A stretch of DNA of 64,000 nucleotides from Winogradskya consettensis (GTDB lineage: Bacteria > Actinomycetota > Actinomycetes > Mycobacteriales > Micromonosporaceae), in assembly GCF_018332715.1 (NCBI RefSeq), contig NZ_BOQP01000025.1, positions 96,217 to 160,216 on the forward strand. Reading direction: 5' to 3'. The position numbers and the translations under genes were made by a program. Under the pieces are notes generated by a model, which searched no databases, was not told the origin of the DNA, and was given only the letters and a program-made list of their open reading frames with translations. Position 1 is the first letter of the stretch. Each line of letters starts with the position of its first letter. Below, one piece after another: positions 7,859 through 16,011 of this stretch.

Positions 7859-9093
7859 TGACTGTTGTGGATGTTCTGCCGGGTGTGGGGCGGCGGCTGC
7901 TTGCTGGTTCCACTGACGGGAGGCTTGATACGCACCTGGCTCGGTATGCGCGGCCGCCGCGGTTGGATGGTGTTCAGCTGGTGGGGTTGCTGCGGGATGC
8001 GGGGCTGACCGGGCGGGGTGGGGCGGGGTTTCCGACCTGGCGCAAGGTGGAGGCGGTGCTGGGGGCGAGCGGTGTTCCGGTGGTCGTGGGGAACGGCTCG
8101 GAGGGGGAGCCGGCCAGTGGGAAGGACCGGGCGCTGATGGCGTACCAACCGCATCTGGTTCTTGATGGGTTGCAGATTGTGGCGGGGGCAGTGGGGGCTC
8201 GGCAGGCCTATTTGTATGTTGCGGCGGCTTCTGCGGTGGGGGTTCGGGCGGCGTTGGGGGATCGGCGGGGGGCGGGGCTCGATCCTGTGCCGGTGAGTGT
8301 GGTTGTTGCGCCGGAGCGGTTTGTGGCGGGGGAGGAGTCTGCGGTTGTCAACGCCGTTGCGGGGCGGGCTGCTGTGCCTTCGGACAAGCGGGTGCGGGTG
8401 ACCGAGGCCGGGGTGGGGGGTGCGCCGACGCTGGTGCAGAACGTGGAGACGCTGGCTCATCTGGCGTTGATCGCGCGGTTCGGGCCGCACTGGTTCCGGG
8501 AGGCCGGCACCGCCGAGGAGCCGGGGACGTTCCTTGCGACTGTTGGTGGGGCGGTGGGGGTTCCCGGGGTTGTCGAGGCGGGGTACGGCGTGCGGCTGGG
8601 GGACCTGGTGGATGCCGCTGGGGGGCCTGCTGAACGGCTGCAGGCGGTGCTGGTCGGCGGGTATCACGGTGGATGGGTGCCGGCGCTTCCGGAGCTGGCT
8701 GTGAGCCGGGCCGGGCTTGCGCCGTACGGGGCTTCGCCGGGGGCGGGGATCGTGGTGGCGCTGCCGGTCGGGGTCTGTGGGCTCGTGGAGACCGCGCGGA
8801 TCGCCGGGTATCTCGCTGGGGAGGTTGCCGGGCAGTGCGGGCCTTGCGTCAACGGGTTGCCGCGGCTGGCGACGACGCTTACCGATCTTGCACATCGGCG
8901 GGGGCGGGCTGGGCTGGGGCGGGAGGTTGATGCTGTGCGGGAGGTTGAGCGGTTGAGCCTGCTGGTGAGCGGGCGGGGTGCGTGCCGGCATCCGGATGGC
9001 AGTGTGCGCATGATTCGTAGCGCGATGCGCACATTCGACGCCGATGTTGCGGCTCACCTGGCCGGACGTTGTGTGGCGGAGGAGGCGCGATGA
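7858..9093 (+). CDS. NuoF-like NADH-oxidising flavoprotein (complex I 51-kDa family)
   Basis: A 411-residue cytoplasmic protein. The FMN/NADH-binding region reads GRGGAGFPTWRKVEA (residues 52-66) and GNGSEGEPASGKDR (79-92), and a SLBB-like region follows (VVEAGYGVRLGDLV). The C-terminal Fe-S region has QCGPCVNGL and later RGACRHPDG, giving three cysteines, fewer than the four of classical NuoF but as seen in stand-alone actinobacterial relatives. Its job here would be to oxidise NAD(P)H and pass electrons to the ferredoxin and the membrane haem protein. The start overlaps the previous stop (TGATG). Codon usage is more G-rich at third positions than in neighbouring genes. Confidence 0.88.
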   Translation: MTVVDVLPGVGRRLLAGSTDGRLDTHLARYARPPRLDGVQLVGLLRDAGLTGRGGAGFPTWRKVEAVLGASGVPVVVGNGSEGEPASGKDRALMAYQPHLVLDGLQIVAGAVGARQAYLYVAAASAVGVRAALGDRRGAGLDPVPVSVVVAPERFVAGEESAVVNAVAGRAAVPSDKRVRVTEAGVGGAPTLVQNVETLAHLALIARFGPHWFREAGTAEEPGTFLATVGGAVGVPGVVEAGYGVRLGDLVDAAGGPAERLQAVLVGGYHGGWVPALPELAVSRAGLAPYGASPGAGIVVALPVGVCGLVETARIAGYLAGEVAGQCGPCVNGLPRLATTLTDLAHRRGRAGLGREVDAVREVERLSLLVSGRGACRHPDGSVRMIRSAMRTFDADVAAHLAGRCVAEEAR

Positions 9094-9305
9094 GCGAAAA
9101 CAGACTCCACATCGACTGGACGGCGTGTGACGGGCGGGGGCTCTGTGCCGAGTTGCTGAGCGAGATCCTGGTGGAGGACGAGTGGGGTTATCCGCTGGCG
9201 CGGGACGGGGCCGTGGAACCCGCCGTCCCGCGGGCGCTCCAGAAGAACGCAAAACGGGCCGTGGATCGGTGCCCGGCACTCGCATTGCGGCTGGTCAATA
9301 GCTAA
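9090..9305 (+). CDS. small [3Fe-4S]-type ferredoxin
   Basis: A 71-residue ferredoxin starting in an ATGA overlap with the NuoF-like gene. Its only cysteines are in CDGRGLC and in the C-terminal CPALAL motif. The C-x5-C plus C-P arrangement with three cysteines matches the actinobacterial single-cluster ferredoxins that carry [3Fe-4S] clusters, often partners of cytochromes P450. Here it most likely links the flavoprotein to the membrane haem protein. It ends the module; a long intergenic region follows. Confidence 0.85.
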   Translation: MSENRLHIDWTACDGRGLCAELLSEILVEDEWGYPLARDGAVEPAVPRALQKNAKRAVDRCPALALRLVNS

Positions 9306-9323
9306 ACTTTTAGTCGATATCCT

Positions 9324-9369
9324 ATCGGGCCGATCTTTTTTCACTACGGTGAACAAAGGTCGGCCCGAT
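9324..9369 (+). terminator. inverted repeat, probable terminator of the redox module
   Basis: ATCGGGCCGA at 9324-9333 pairs perfectly with TCGGCCCGAT at 9360-9369, enclosing a T6 run and a 26-nt loop. It begins 18 bp after the ferredoxin stop. The loop is long for a classical terminator and no T-run follows the right arm, so a regulatory structure in the leader is also possible. Confidence 0.5.
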
Positions 9370-9406
9370 GATCTGTAGCGGACCGCCGGTTACGCGGAGT
9401 CAGCCA

Positions 9407-9447
9407 TGGAAGCGCTCCCAAATGGTCGCTGGGAGCCAACTGGGAGC
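9407..9447. promoter_or_regulatory. cluster of CebR-like operator and half-sites
   Basis: TGGAAGCGCTCCCA (9407-9420) differs at one base from the CebR/CelR consensus. It is followed by two TGGGAGC half-sites at 9430-9436 and 9441-9447, which are 11 bp apart, one helical turn. The cluster lies about 460-500 bp before the first exopolysaccharide gene. Confidence 0.5.
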
Positions 9448-9903
9448 TGACTCGACGCTAACTGAGAACGGCTACATAGGACACTGTCAAGTACGCAGAG
9501 GCGACCTGGCGTCCAGTGGCGACGGTGGTCGGTCCGCGCCGTTTCGTATCGAAGATCACAACTCCACCGGCGGCCGGGGAGTGCCCGTCCGTGTGCTACC
9601 GTTCGGTACCACTAAGTTCTCGACCCGGACAATTCGACGGGGCGTATGAGTGGAAAACCGGACATCCGCGCGAGCCTTCCTTCGGGTCTGCTTCGACTGC
9701 TATTTTGTCCGAAGTGGATCAGGGTAAACGGCAAAGGCCTTCGGAGATTCGTGATAGGCGCCGATAAAGATTGCGAAACGCGGGTTCGGTAAATACGCGA
9801 TCTTCGTCTAGCGTTCACCGCCAGGGTTGTAGGTGGGGTGCGTGACTGTGGACAGCTTGAAATTGCCGAGCGGGCGTGGGGCCTCATCGGAGGCAGAGGC
9901 GTC

Positions 9904-11409
9904 GTGACGACGACGGAAACGGCGGCCGACGAGGTCGCGACACAGGAGATACCGCGGACGCCGCAGTATTCGGGGTTCACCGAAAGGGAGCTCGGGGAGC
10001 GCGGCCACGCCGATCGCTGGGTGTGGGAAGCGCGCTACGTCAAGCTGCTGCTGCTGGTCGACTTCGGAGCGGCGGTCATCGCGACGCTCGCCGCGTTCGT
10101 GCTCCGCTTCCAGGGCGCTGCCTATGCCGACTGGTACATAGTGCTGTCCGTGCTGATCCCGCCGGCCTGGGTGGGGTTGCTCGCGCTGAGCCACGCCTAT
10201 GAGCGCCGGGTCCTGTTCGTCGGTGGCGAGGAGTATCAGCGGGTCATACGGGCCGGCGTGCATCTGACGCTGGTCATCGTGCTGGCGTCCTACGTGGCCC
10301 ACACCGACATCGCCCGGGGCTACCTGCTCATCGCTCTTGTGCTGACCACCTTCCTGGCGCTGTCCGGCCGGTTCGCGCTGCGCAAGATCCTGCAGCGGGC
10401 CCGGCGCGGTGGTGCCTGCATGCACCGGGTGCTCGTGCTCGGCCACGTCCCGGCGGTGGCCAAGATGACCGGGCAACTGCATCGCCGCTACCACCACGGG
10501 TTCCAGGTGATCGGCGCGTGCCTGCCGCTCGACCAGATCGCCGACGGGAAGACGCTTGACGTGCCGATCTACGGCGGGCTCGGTGCCGCCGCCAACTCGG
10601 CCGCGGCTGCGGGGGCCGACACCGTGATGGTGTTGTCCTGCCCGGAGCTGGACGGCCCGATGCTGCGCCGGCTGGCGTGGGAGCTGGAGCGCGACGACAT
10701 CGACCTGATCGTGTCGTCATCGCTGGTGGACACGGCGGGTGACCGGATCACCGTGCGGCCGGTCGACGGGCTGCCGATGATGCACATCGAGCATGCCACG
10801 CTGTCCGGCGGCCGGCGGTTGGTGAAGGCGGTCTTCGACGTCGCGGTCGCGCTGGGCCTGCTCGTGCTGCTCGCGCCGGTCTTCCTGGCCGTCGCGCTGG
10901 TGATCAAGCTGGACACCGGCGGGCCGGTCTTCTTCCGGCAGGTTCGGGTCGGGCGGGGCGGCGAGACGTTCCGGATGAACAAGTTCCGGACGATGCACGT
11001 GGACGCTGAGGCCCGGCTGGCGGCGATGCGTCAGGCCGCCGAGGGCGATGGCGTGCTCTTCAAGATGCGCGACGATCCCCGGGTCACCAGGGCCGGGCGG
11101 ATCCTGCGGCGCTATTCGCTCGACGAGCTGCCGCAGCTGATCAATGTGCTGCTGGGGCAGATGTCGCTGGTCGGGCCGCGGCCGCCGCTGCCCGCCGAGG
11201 TGGAGCAGTATCCGGACGACATGCGGCGACGGCTCGTGGTCCGGCCCGGGATGACCGGGTTGTGGCAGGTGAGTGGGCGCTCCGACCTGTCATGGGAGGA
11301 CTCGATCCGGTTGGACATCCGATATGTGGAGAACTGGTCGCTCACGGTCGACCTGGTGATCCTCATGCGAACGGCGATGGCGGTCATGCGTGGTTCCGGT
11401 GCGTACTAG
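9904..11409 (+). CDS. exopolysaccharide polyprenyl glycosylphosphotransferase (priming enzyme)
   Basis: A 501-residue membrane enzyme that would transfer a sugar-1-phosphate to undecaprenyl phosphate and so start repeat-unit assembly. About four N-terminal spans (residues 40-165) are followed by a Rossmann-like region (VLVLGHVPAVAKM) and the C-terminal bacterial sugar transferase domain, with KAVFDVAVALGL, FRQVRVGRGGETF, NKFRTMH, YSLDELPQLINVL and SLVGPRPPLP. The GTG at 9904 is preferred because AGAGG lies 6 nt upstream; an in-frame GTG at 9838 would add 22 residues without domain support. First gene of the cluster. Confidence 0.9.
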   Translation: MTTTETAADEVATQEIPRTPQYSGFTERELGERGHADRWVWEARYVKLLLLVDFGAAVIATLAAFVLRFQGAAYADWYIVLSVLIPPAWVGLLALSHAYERRVLFVGGEEYQRVIRAGVHLTLVIVLASYVAHTDIARGYLLIALVLTTFLALSGRFALRKILQRARRGGACMHRVLVLGHVPAVAKMTGQLHRRYHHGFQVIGACLPLDQIADGKTLDVPIYGGLGAAANSAAAAGADTVMVLSCPELDGPMLRRLAWELERDDIDLIVSSSLVDTAGDRITVRPVDGLPMMHIEHATLSGGRRLVKAVFDVAVALGLLVLLAPVFLAVALVIKLDTGGPVFFRQVRVGRGGETFRMNKFRTMHVDAEARLAAMRQAAEGDGVLFKMRDDPRVTRAGRILRRYSLDELPQLINVLLGQMSLVGPRPPLPAEVEQYPDDMRRRLVVRPGMTGLWQVSGRSDLSWEDSIRLDIRYVENWSLTVDLVILMRTAMAVMRGSGAY

Positions 11410-12370
11410 AAGTCTGCTGGTGGCGTCGACCGGCGGTCACCTCGCCGAGCTGCACAACCTGGCGCCGCGGCTGAACCTCGGGGACATCCGCTGGGTGACG
11501 TTCGACAGCCCGCAGAGCCGGTCGCTGCTGGCAGGTCAGGACGTGGTCTTCGTGCCGCCCGCCACCAGCCGTGACGCGGTCGGGCTGGTCAAGGACATGG
11601 TGGTCGCCCGCCGGATGCTCAAGGCCGAGCGCTACGAGCGGGTGATCAGCACCGGTGCCAGCGTCGCCATGGCGTTCTTCGTGCCGGCGTCGGCGATGGG
11701 CATCGAGTGCTTCTACATCGAGAGCGCCACGCGCACGCAGGGACCGTCGCTGACGGGGAAGCTCGCCGCGCGGGTGCCGGGAGTGCGTCTCTACACGCAG
11801 TATCCGGACCTGGCGGGCGGGGAATGGAGCTACGGCGGGTCCATCTTCGACGCGTTCGAGGCCGAGGCACTGACCGATCCATTACCCGTACGCAAGGTAG
11901 TGGTCACGCTCGGCACGCATGAGCGCTACACGTTTCCGCGGCTGCTGACCCACCTGATGGGACTGATACCCCCGGAGTGGGAGGTCCTCTGGCAGGTTGG
12001 TGCGACGGTTGTCGACACAATGCCCACCGGTGCCCGCCGGCAGGTGCCGATGGCCGAGATGCGCACCGCCCTCGCCGAGGCGGACGTCGTCATCTCCCAC
12101 GCAGGTGTGGGGTCGGCGCTGGCAGCCATGCAGGCCGGCAAGCGGGCGCTGTACGTCCCGCGGCGCAAGGCGCACGGCGAGCACGTCGACGACCACCAGG
12201 TCGAGATGGCGCAGGAGTTGGAGAGCAGGAAGCTGGTCGTGGCCCGCGAGGCGGAGGACGTCACCCTCGCGGATCTGCGCTCGGCAGCGGCTTGGACGGT
12301 GCGGGCCGCCCCCGGAGCAGCACCGTTCGTGTGGAACAGCAGTACCGATGAGGAGGATTTGTGTCCCTGA
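11390..12370 (+). CDS. Alg14/Alg13-like (PssD-PssE fused) glycosyltransferase
   Basis: A 326-residue protein. Residues 1-150 match an Alg14-like domain (LLVASTGGHLAELHNL) that tethers and activates the transferase. Residues 160-310 match an Alg13/GT28 C-terminal domain (VVVTLGTHERYTF, DVVISHAGVGSALAAMQAGKRALYVPRR). In many bacteria these are two genes, so this is the fused form. It would add the second sugar to the lipid-linked primer. The GTG at 11390 overlaps the priming-enzyme gene by 20 nt; a GTG at 11399 is an alternative. Confidence 0.85.
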   Translation: MVPVRTRSLLVASTGGHLAELHNLAPRLNLGDIRWVTFDSPQSRSLLAGQDVVFVPPATSRDAVGLVKDMVVARRMLKAERYERVISTGASVAMAFFVPASAMGIECFYIESATRTQGPSLTGKLAARVPGVRLYTQYPDLAGGEWSYGGSIFDAFEAEALTDPLPVRKVVVTLGTHERYTFPRLLTHLMGLIPPEWEVLWQVGATVVDTMPTGARRQVPMAEMRTALAEADVVISHAGVGSALAAMQAGKRALYVPRRKAHGEHVDDHQVEMAQELESRKLVVAREAEDVTLADLRSAAAWTVRAAPGAAPFVWNSSTDEEDLCP

Positions 12371-14316
12371 AGCGCAGGGCGCTGGTGCCCGCAGTGGTGG
12401 CAGGCCTGATGGTCGGGCTCACCGCTGTGCCGGCGAGCGCCGTGTACGTCCCGCCGACCGCGGCGGCGACCCTGGTCACGGCGAACCCGGCGGACAACAC
12501 GCCGCACGCCCAGAACGGGAGCATGCGCGCGTTCGCGCAGATCGGCGACATCGTCTACGCCGGTGGCTCGTTCACCGGGGTCAAGGCGGCGGGTGCGAGC
12601 AGCTGGTCGGCGGCGAACAACCTGATCGCGTACAACATCAACACCGGCGCGATCCAGACCGGGTTCGCCCCGGTGCTCGACGGCGCGGTGCAGACGCTCG
12701 CGGTCAGCCCCGACAGCAAGCTCATCGTCGGTGGCAGCTTCGGCACGGTCAACGGTGTCGCCCGCAAGAACCTCGTCGAGCTCGACCCGGGCAGCGGCGC
12801 GACAGTTGCCTCCTGGGCCGGCCGCGGTGACGGTGGCACGGTCCGCCGCGCGATCGTGCAGGGCAACAACCTGTACATCGCGGGCGCCTTCCACTGGGTG
12901 AACGGCACGCAGCACTCGCTGCTGGCCCGCCTGAACGCCACCACCGGCGCGATCGACACCACGTTCCAGATCGACGCGAGCGGTGCCCGGCCCTACCCGA
13001 ACTCCAGCGAGCTGGTCTGGGGCCTCGCGGTCGCGCCCGACGGCAAGACCGTCGTCGCGGTCGGCAACTTCACGACGGTCAACGGCAATGCCCGCAACCA
13101 GGTGGTCATGATCGACACCTCGACGGGTACGCCCACAGTGGCGAACTGGGTGACCGACCGTTACGTGGCGGCCTGCGCCAGCGACGCGTTCCCGTTCTAC
13201 GCCCGTGACGTGGACTTCTCCGACGACGGCAGCTTCTTCGTAATCGTGGCCGACGGCGCCAGCGGTGACGCGTACTGCGACGCCACCGCCCGCTGGGAGA
13301 CGGCCGACCGCGGCACCAACGTCAAGGCCACCTGGGTCGCCTACACGGGCCGTGACTCGGTCACCTCGCTCGAGGTCGCCGATGGTGTCGTCTACGTCGC
13401 CGGTCATTTCCGCTGGCAGAACAACGCGAACGGCGTGGACGCCAAGGGCGACGGCGGTGTCGACCGCTACGGCGTGGCCGCGCTCGACCAGCAGAACGGC
13501 CGCCCGATCGCCTGGAACCCGACCCGGTCGCCCGGCGACGCACTGCCGGCCGACGGCGTGAGCTGGGGCGCGATCGTGTGGGAGCTCTGGAAGGGACCGA
13601 ACGGGCTCTTCCTCGGTCAGGACTCCGACGGGCTCGGCAACGAGTACCACGGCCGGCTCGGCTACTTCCCCGACTCGGGCGGGCGCGCGATCGGCGTGCT
13701 CGACGCGCCGAAGACCGCGACCGGTTACCTCTACCTCGGTACGAGCACCGGGACGGTGAAGAAGGTCGCGTACACAGGCACCGGCCTGGGGACGCCGGCC
13801 ACCAGCAGCCAGCCGCAGCTCACCGGGGCCAAGGCGGCGTTCGCGCTGTCCAACAAGCTCGTCTGGGCCAAGGCGGACAGCTCGACGTCCAGCGGTAGCG
13901 TCCTCAACATCTCGGTGTTCAGCGCCGGCGCCGCGGGGGCACCGTGGGTCGGCAGCGGCTACAACAGCTGGTTCCCGGCGGCGAGCCTGACCGGCGCGTT
14001 CTACCTGGCGGGCCGGTTGTACTACACGACGTCGACGGACAACGCGCTGTTCTACCGCTACCTGACACCGGACGGCTACATCGTGGGCGACACCGCGTAC
14101 ACGCTGCCCACCTCGGGTATCGACTGGCACACGGTGCGCGGCCTGACGTGGGTCTCGGGGAAGATCGTCTATGGCTCGACCGGCGGCTCCCTGCGTACAG
14201 TCGGATTCGATCCGGCAGCGGCCACCGCCGTGGTCGGCGCCAACTCCACCCAGCTCGCGGCGTCCAGCACCGCGGCGACGTGGAACAACCCGACCCTGTT
14301 CTTCGCGACGTCCTAA
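12361..14316 (+). CDS. secreted DUF5122 (delta-60 repeat) beta-propeller-like protein
   Basis: A 651-residue exported protein. The signal peptide is MSLKRRALVPAVVAG...PASA, cleaved near residue 28. The body holds repeats of the VYAGGSFTGVKAAG / LIVGGSFGTVNG / VVAVGNFTTVNG type, followed by a lower-similarity C-terminal half. This fits the delta-60 repeat family, likely a beta-propeller. GTG start with a GAGGAGG ribosome binding site and a 10-nt overlap with the upstream transferase gene. Position inside a polysaccharide operon suggests an extracellular glycan-binding or assembly role; this is inference. Confidence 0.85.
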   Translation: MSLKRRALVPAVVAGLMVGLTAVPASAVYVPPTAAATLVTANPADNTPHAQNGSMRAFAQIGDIVYAGGSFTGVKAAGASSWSAANNLIAYNINTGAIQTGFAPVLDGAVQTLAVSPDSKLIVGGSFGTVNGVARKNLVELDPGSGATVASWAGRGDGGTVRRAIVQGNNLYIAGAFHWVNGTQHSLLARLNATTGAIDTTFQIDASGARPYPNSSELVWGLAVAPDGKTVVAVGNFTTVNGNARNQVVMIDTSTGTPTVANWVTDRYVAACASDAFPFYARDVDFSDDGSFFVIVADGASGDAYCDATARWETADRGTNVKATWVAYTGRDSVTSLEVADGVVYVAGHFRWQNNANGVDAKGDGGVDRYGVAALDQQNGRPIAWNPTRSPGDALPADGVSWGAIVWELWKGPNGLFLGQDSDGLGNEYHGRLGYFPDSGGRAIGVLDAPKTATGYLYLGTSTGTVKKVAYTGTGLGTPATSSQPQLTGAKAAFALSNKLVWAKADSSTSSGSVLNISVFSAGAAGAPWVGSGYNSWFPAASLTGAFYLAGRLYYTTSTDNALFYRYLTPDGYIVGDTAYTLPTSGIDWHTVRGLTWVSGKIVYGSTGGSLRTVGFDPAAATAVVGANSTQLAASSTAATWNNPTLFFATS

Positions 14317-14330
14317 AGAGCACGCACGAA

Positions 14331-14356
14331 GGGGTCCGGCCGTGAGGCCGGGCCCC
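14331..14356 (+). terminator. strong GC hairpin inside the exopolysaccharide operon
   Basis: GGGGTCCGGCC and GGCCGGGCCCC form an 11-bp stem (one G-T pair) with a GTGA loop between the genes at 12361 and 14383. There is no T-tract. It could act as a partial terminator or as an mRNA stabiliser that lowers expression of the downstream genes relative to the secreted protein. Confidence 0.5.
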
Positions 14357-14382
14357 GAACCACGTTCTACCAGGAGACGACC

Positions 14383-16011
14383 ATGGATGTGACCGATTCC
14401 GTAGCCGGCAGCCGGCAGCGGGTCGTCGGCTTTGCGGACATCGTCAGGATTCCGCTGCGCCGCTGGCGCCTGGTGGCAGGTGTCACCGTGGGCCTCACCC
14501 TGGCCGTCCTCCTGTACCTCCTGGTGATCCCGGCGACCTACACCGCGACGACGGTCGTGGTGCTGCGGCCCGTGGTGACCGACCCGTTCACGCTGCCCGC
14601 GGGCGGCGCGGACCGGGCCATCAACATGACCGCCGAGAACGGCGTCGCGCTCGGCAACGACGTCATCGACTCGACCGCCAAGATCCTCAACCGTGACCCC
14701 GACGCCGTACGGGAGGCGTTGACCACCGAGGTCCCCACCGGCGGTCAGGTGCTGCGCTTCGAGTACGCCGACGACACTGAGCAGAGCTCGATCACCGGCT
14801 CGAACACCGCTGCCGAGACGTACCTGCGGGTCCGCGAGGACATCTACAAGCAGCAGCGGGCAGCGCTGATGCTGTCCTACGACAACACCATCAAGTCGGT
14901 GACGTCGCAGCGGCAGGCCGCGCAGAAGGGCCTGCCGTCGGACAAGTCCAGCGTGGAGTCCATGACACCGCGTACGCAGGCCATGCTCAACCAGGTCAGC
15001 GCGCTCAACGACCAGATCGCCCAGCTCGCGAACGCCCGCGCGAAGGTCGCCTCCGCAGACCTGAGCCCCGGCTCGATCACCGCTGCCGCCCGCGCACCGG
15101 TGCCGTCCAGCCACGACGCCGCGCTGCTGTTCATCGCCGCGGCGCTGCTCGGCGGGCTGCTGCTCGGCATGATCGGTGCGCACGCCCGCGAGGCGATGGA
15201 CCGCAGGATCCGCTCCGGTGAGCAGGCCGCCGACCTGATCGGGCTGCCCGCGCTGGGCTCGGTGCGGTCCGCGCGCAGCCAGGAGGCCGCCGCCGCTGCC
15301 GACGCCCGCTACGTCTCGCTCGCGCTGCTCAACTGGATCGACGAGAACCCCGACAGCCCGCTGGTGATCCTCTCCGGCCGCAACGACGAGGGCCGCACGG
15401 CGGTCACCGGCAACCTGGCGGTCGCGCTCGCCGAGGCCGGCCGCGATGTCACGCTGGCCGCCGCGGTCGAGTCGCAGGAGGAGGTCAAACGCATCCTCTT
15501 CGCAGCCCAGAAACGTACGCCGCCCCGGCCCCGCACACCCCCCAAGCCCCCGAAACCGGGCCTCAACGGCAGCAGCCGTGCACCGGTCAGCCCCGCTCCC
15601 GGCGTCACCCGCGTGTACGGCGCCGCAGCCGGGGTGGCCTCGCCCGGCGCGGTGAAGATGGATCCGAACGCGACGATGGTGATTCCGGCCGCCGCCCCGG
15701 TCTCGGCCCAGCCCGTGTCCGGTGGCGGTAGTCCCGCAGACAGCCGCTCGCCGCTGGTCGTGCTCATCGGCGGTGGCGTGGTGCGGCTCTGCCAGCTGGG
15801 CGACGAGCCCAGCGTCGGTGTCGTGGTGGTGGATGCCCCGCCGTCGGAGTCCGACGAACGCGGCGTCCGGTCCGCCCAGGACGGCGTCGCTGTGCTCGTC
15901 GTGGCCCGGGACCGTACCCGTAGCGGTGAACTCAGCCGTCTCGTCGACCGCCTGCGGTCGGCCGGTGCCAGGACCGTCGGTTTTGTGCTGACCGGAGGCA
16001 GCGGTGCATAA
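14383..16011 (+). CDS. Wzz/polysaccharide co-polymerase-like protein with degenerate P-loop
   Basis: A 542-residue membrane protein. A Wzz-type N-terminal span (residues 30-52) and a second span (about 245-265) flank an extracytoplasmic, coiled-coil-prone domain. The cytoplasmic part resembles BY-kinases, but the Walker A position reads SGRNDEGRTAVTGNLA, with Arg where the catalytic Lys should be. A Pro-rich linker (about 385-450) and a further domain with VVVVDAPPSESDE follow; there is no C-terminal Tyr cluster. It therefore probably regulates chain length without kinase activity. Preceded by CCAGGAGACG ribosome binding site. Confidence 0.8.
   Translation: MDVTDSVAGSRQRVVGFADIVRIPLRRWRLVAGVTVGLTLAVLLYLLVIPATYTATTVVVLRPVVTDPFTLPAGGADRAINMTAENGVALGNDVIDSTAKILNRDPDAVREALTTEVPTGGQVLRFEYADDTEQSSITGSNTAAETYLRVREDIYKQQRAALMLSYDNTIKSVTSQRQAAQKGLPSDKSSVESMTPRTQAMLNQVSALNDQIAQLANARAKVASADLSPGSITAAARAPVPSSHDAALLFIAAALLGGLLLGMIGAHAREAMDRRIRSGEQAADLIGLPALGSVRSARSQEAAAAADARYVSLALLNWIDENPDSPLVILSGRNDEGRTAVTGNLAVALAEAGRDVTLAAAVESQEEVKRILFAAQKRTPPRPRTPPKPPKPGLNGSSRAPVSPAPGVTRVYGAAAGVASPGAVKMDPNATMVIPAAAPVSAQPVSGGGSPADSRSPLVVLIGGGVVRLCQLGDEPSVGVVVVDAPPSESDERGVRSAQDGVAVLVVARDRTRSGELSRLVDRLRSAGARTVGFVLTGGSGA

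Larger units (their letters stand above)
9306..9903 (+). other. 598-bp regulatory leader before the exopolysaccharide cluster
   Basis: No convincing gene. The region is markedly more AT-rich than its surroundings, contains an inverted repeat (9324-9369) and CebR-like sites (9407-9447), and ends with a GGAGG/AGAGG purine run before the GTG at 9904. Weak open frames at 9368-9649 and 9516-9767 have no recognisable domains. A long untranslated leader with transcription control is likely. Confidence 0.6.

Noticed and set aside
7443..7916. Alternative frames through the 27-bp repeats (MGRSMRART-type on plus, MDLPMVLAR-type on minus)
   Set aside because: Repeat of a length divisible by three keeps all frames open; only the frame continuous with the haem protein is supported by domain and coupling.
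9368..9649. 93-codon frame in the exopolysaccharide leader
   Set aside because: Overlaps the operator cluster and the inverted repeat, no family match and no ribosome binding site.
14331..14356. Operon boundary at the hairpin
   Set aside because: The hairpin lacks a T-tract and the following gene continues the same pathway with no visible promoter, so the cluster was kept as one unit with possible attenuation.
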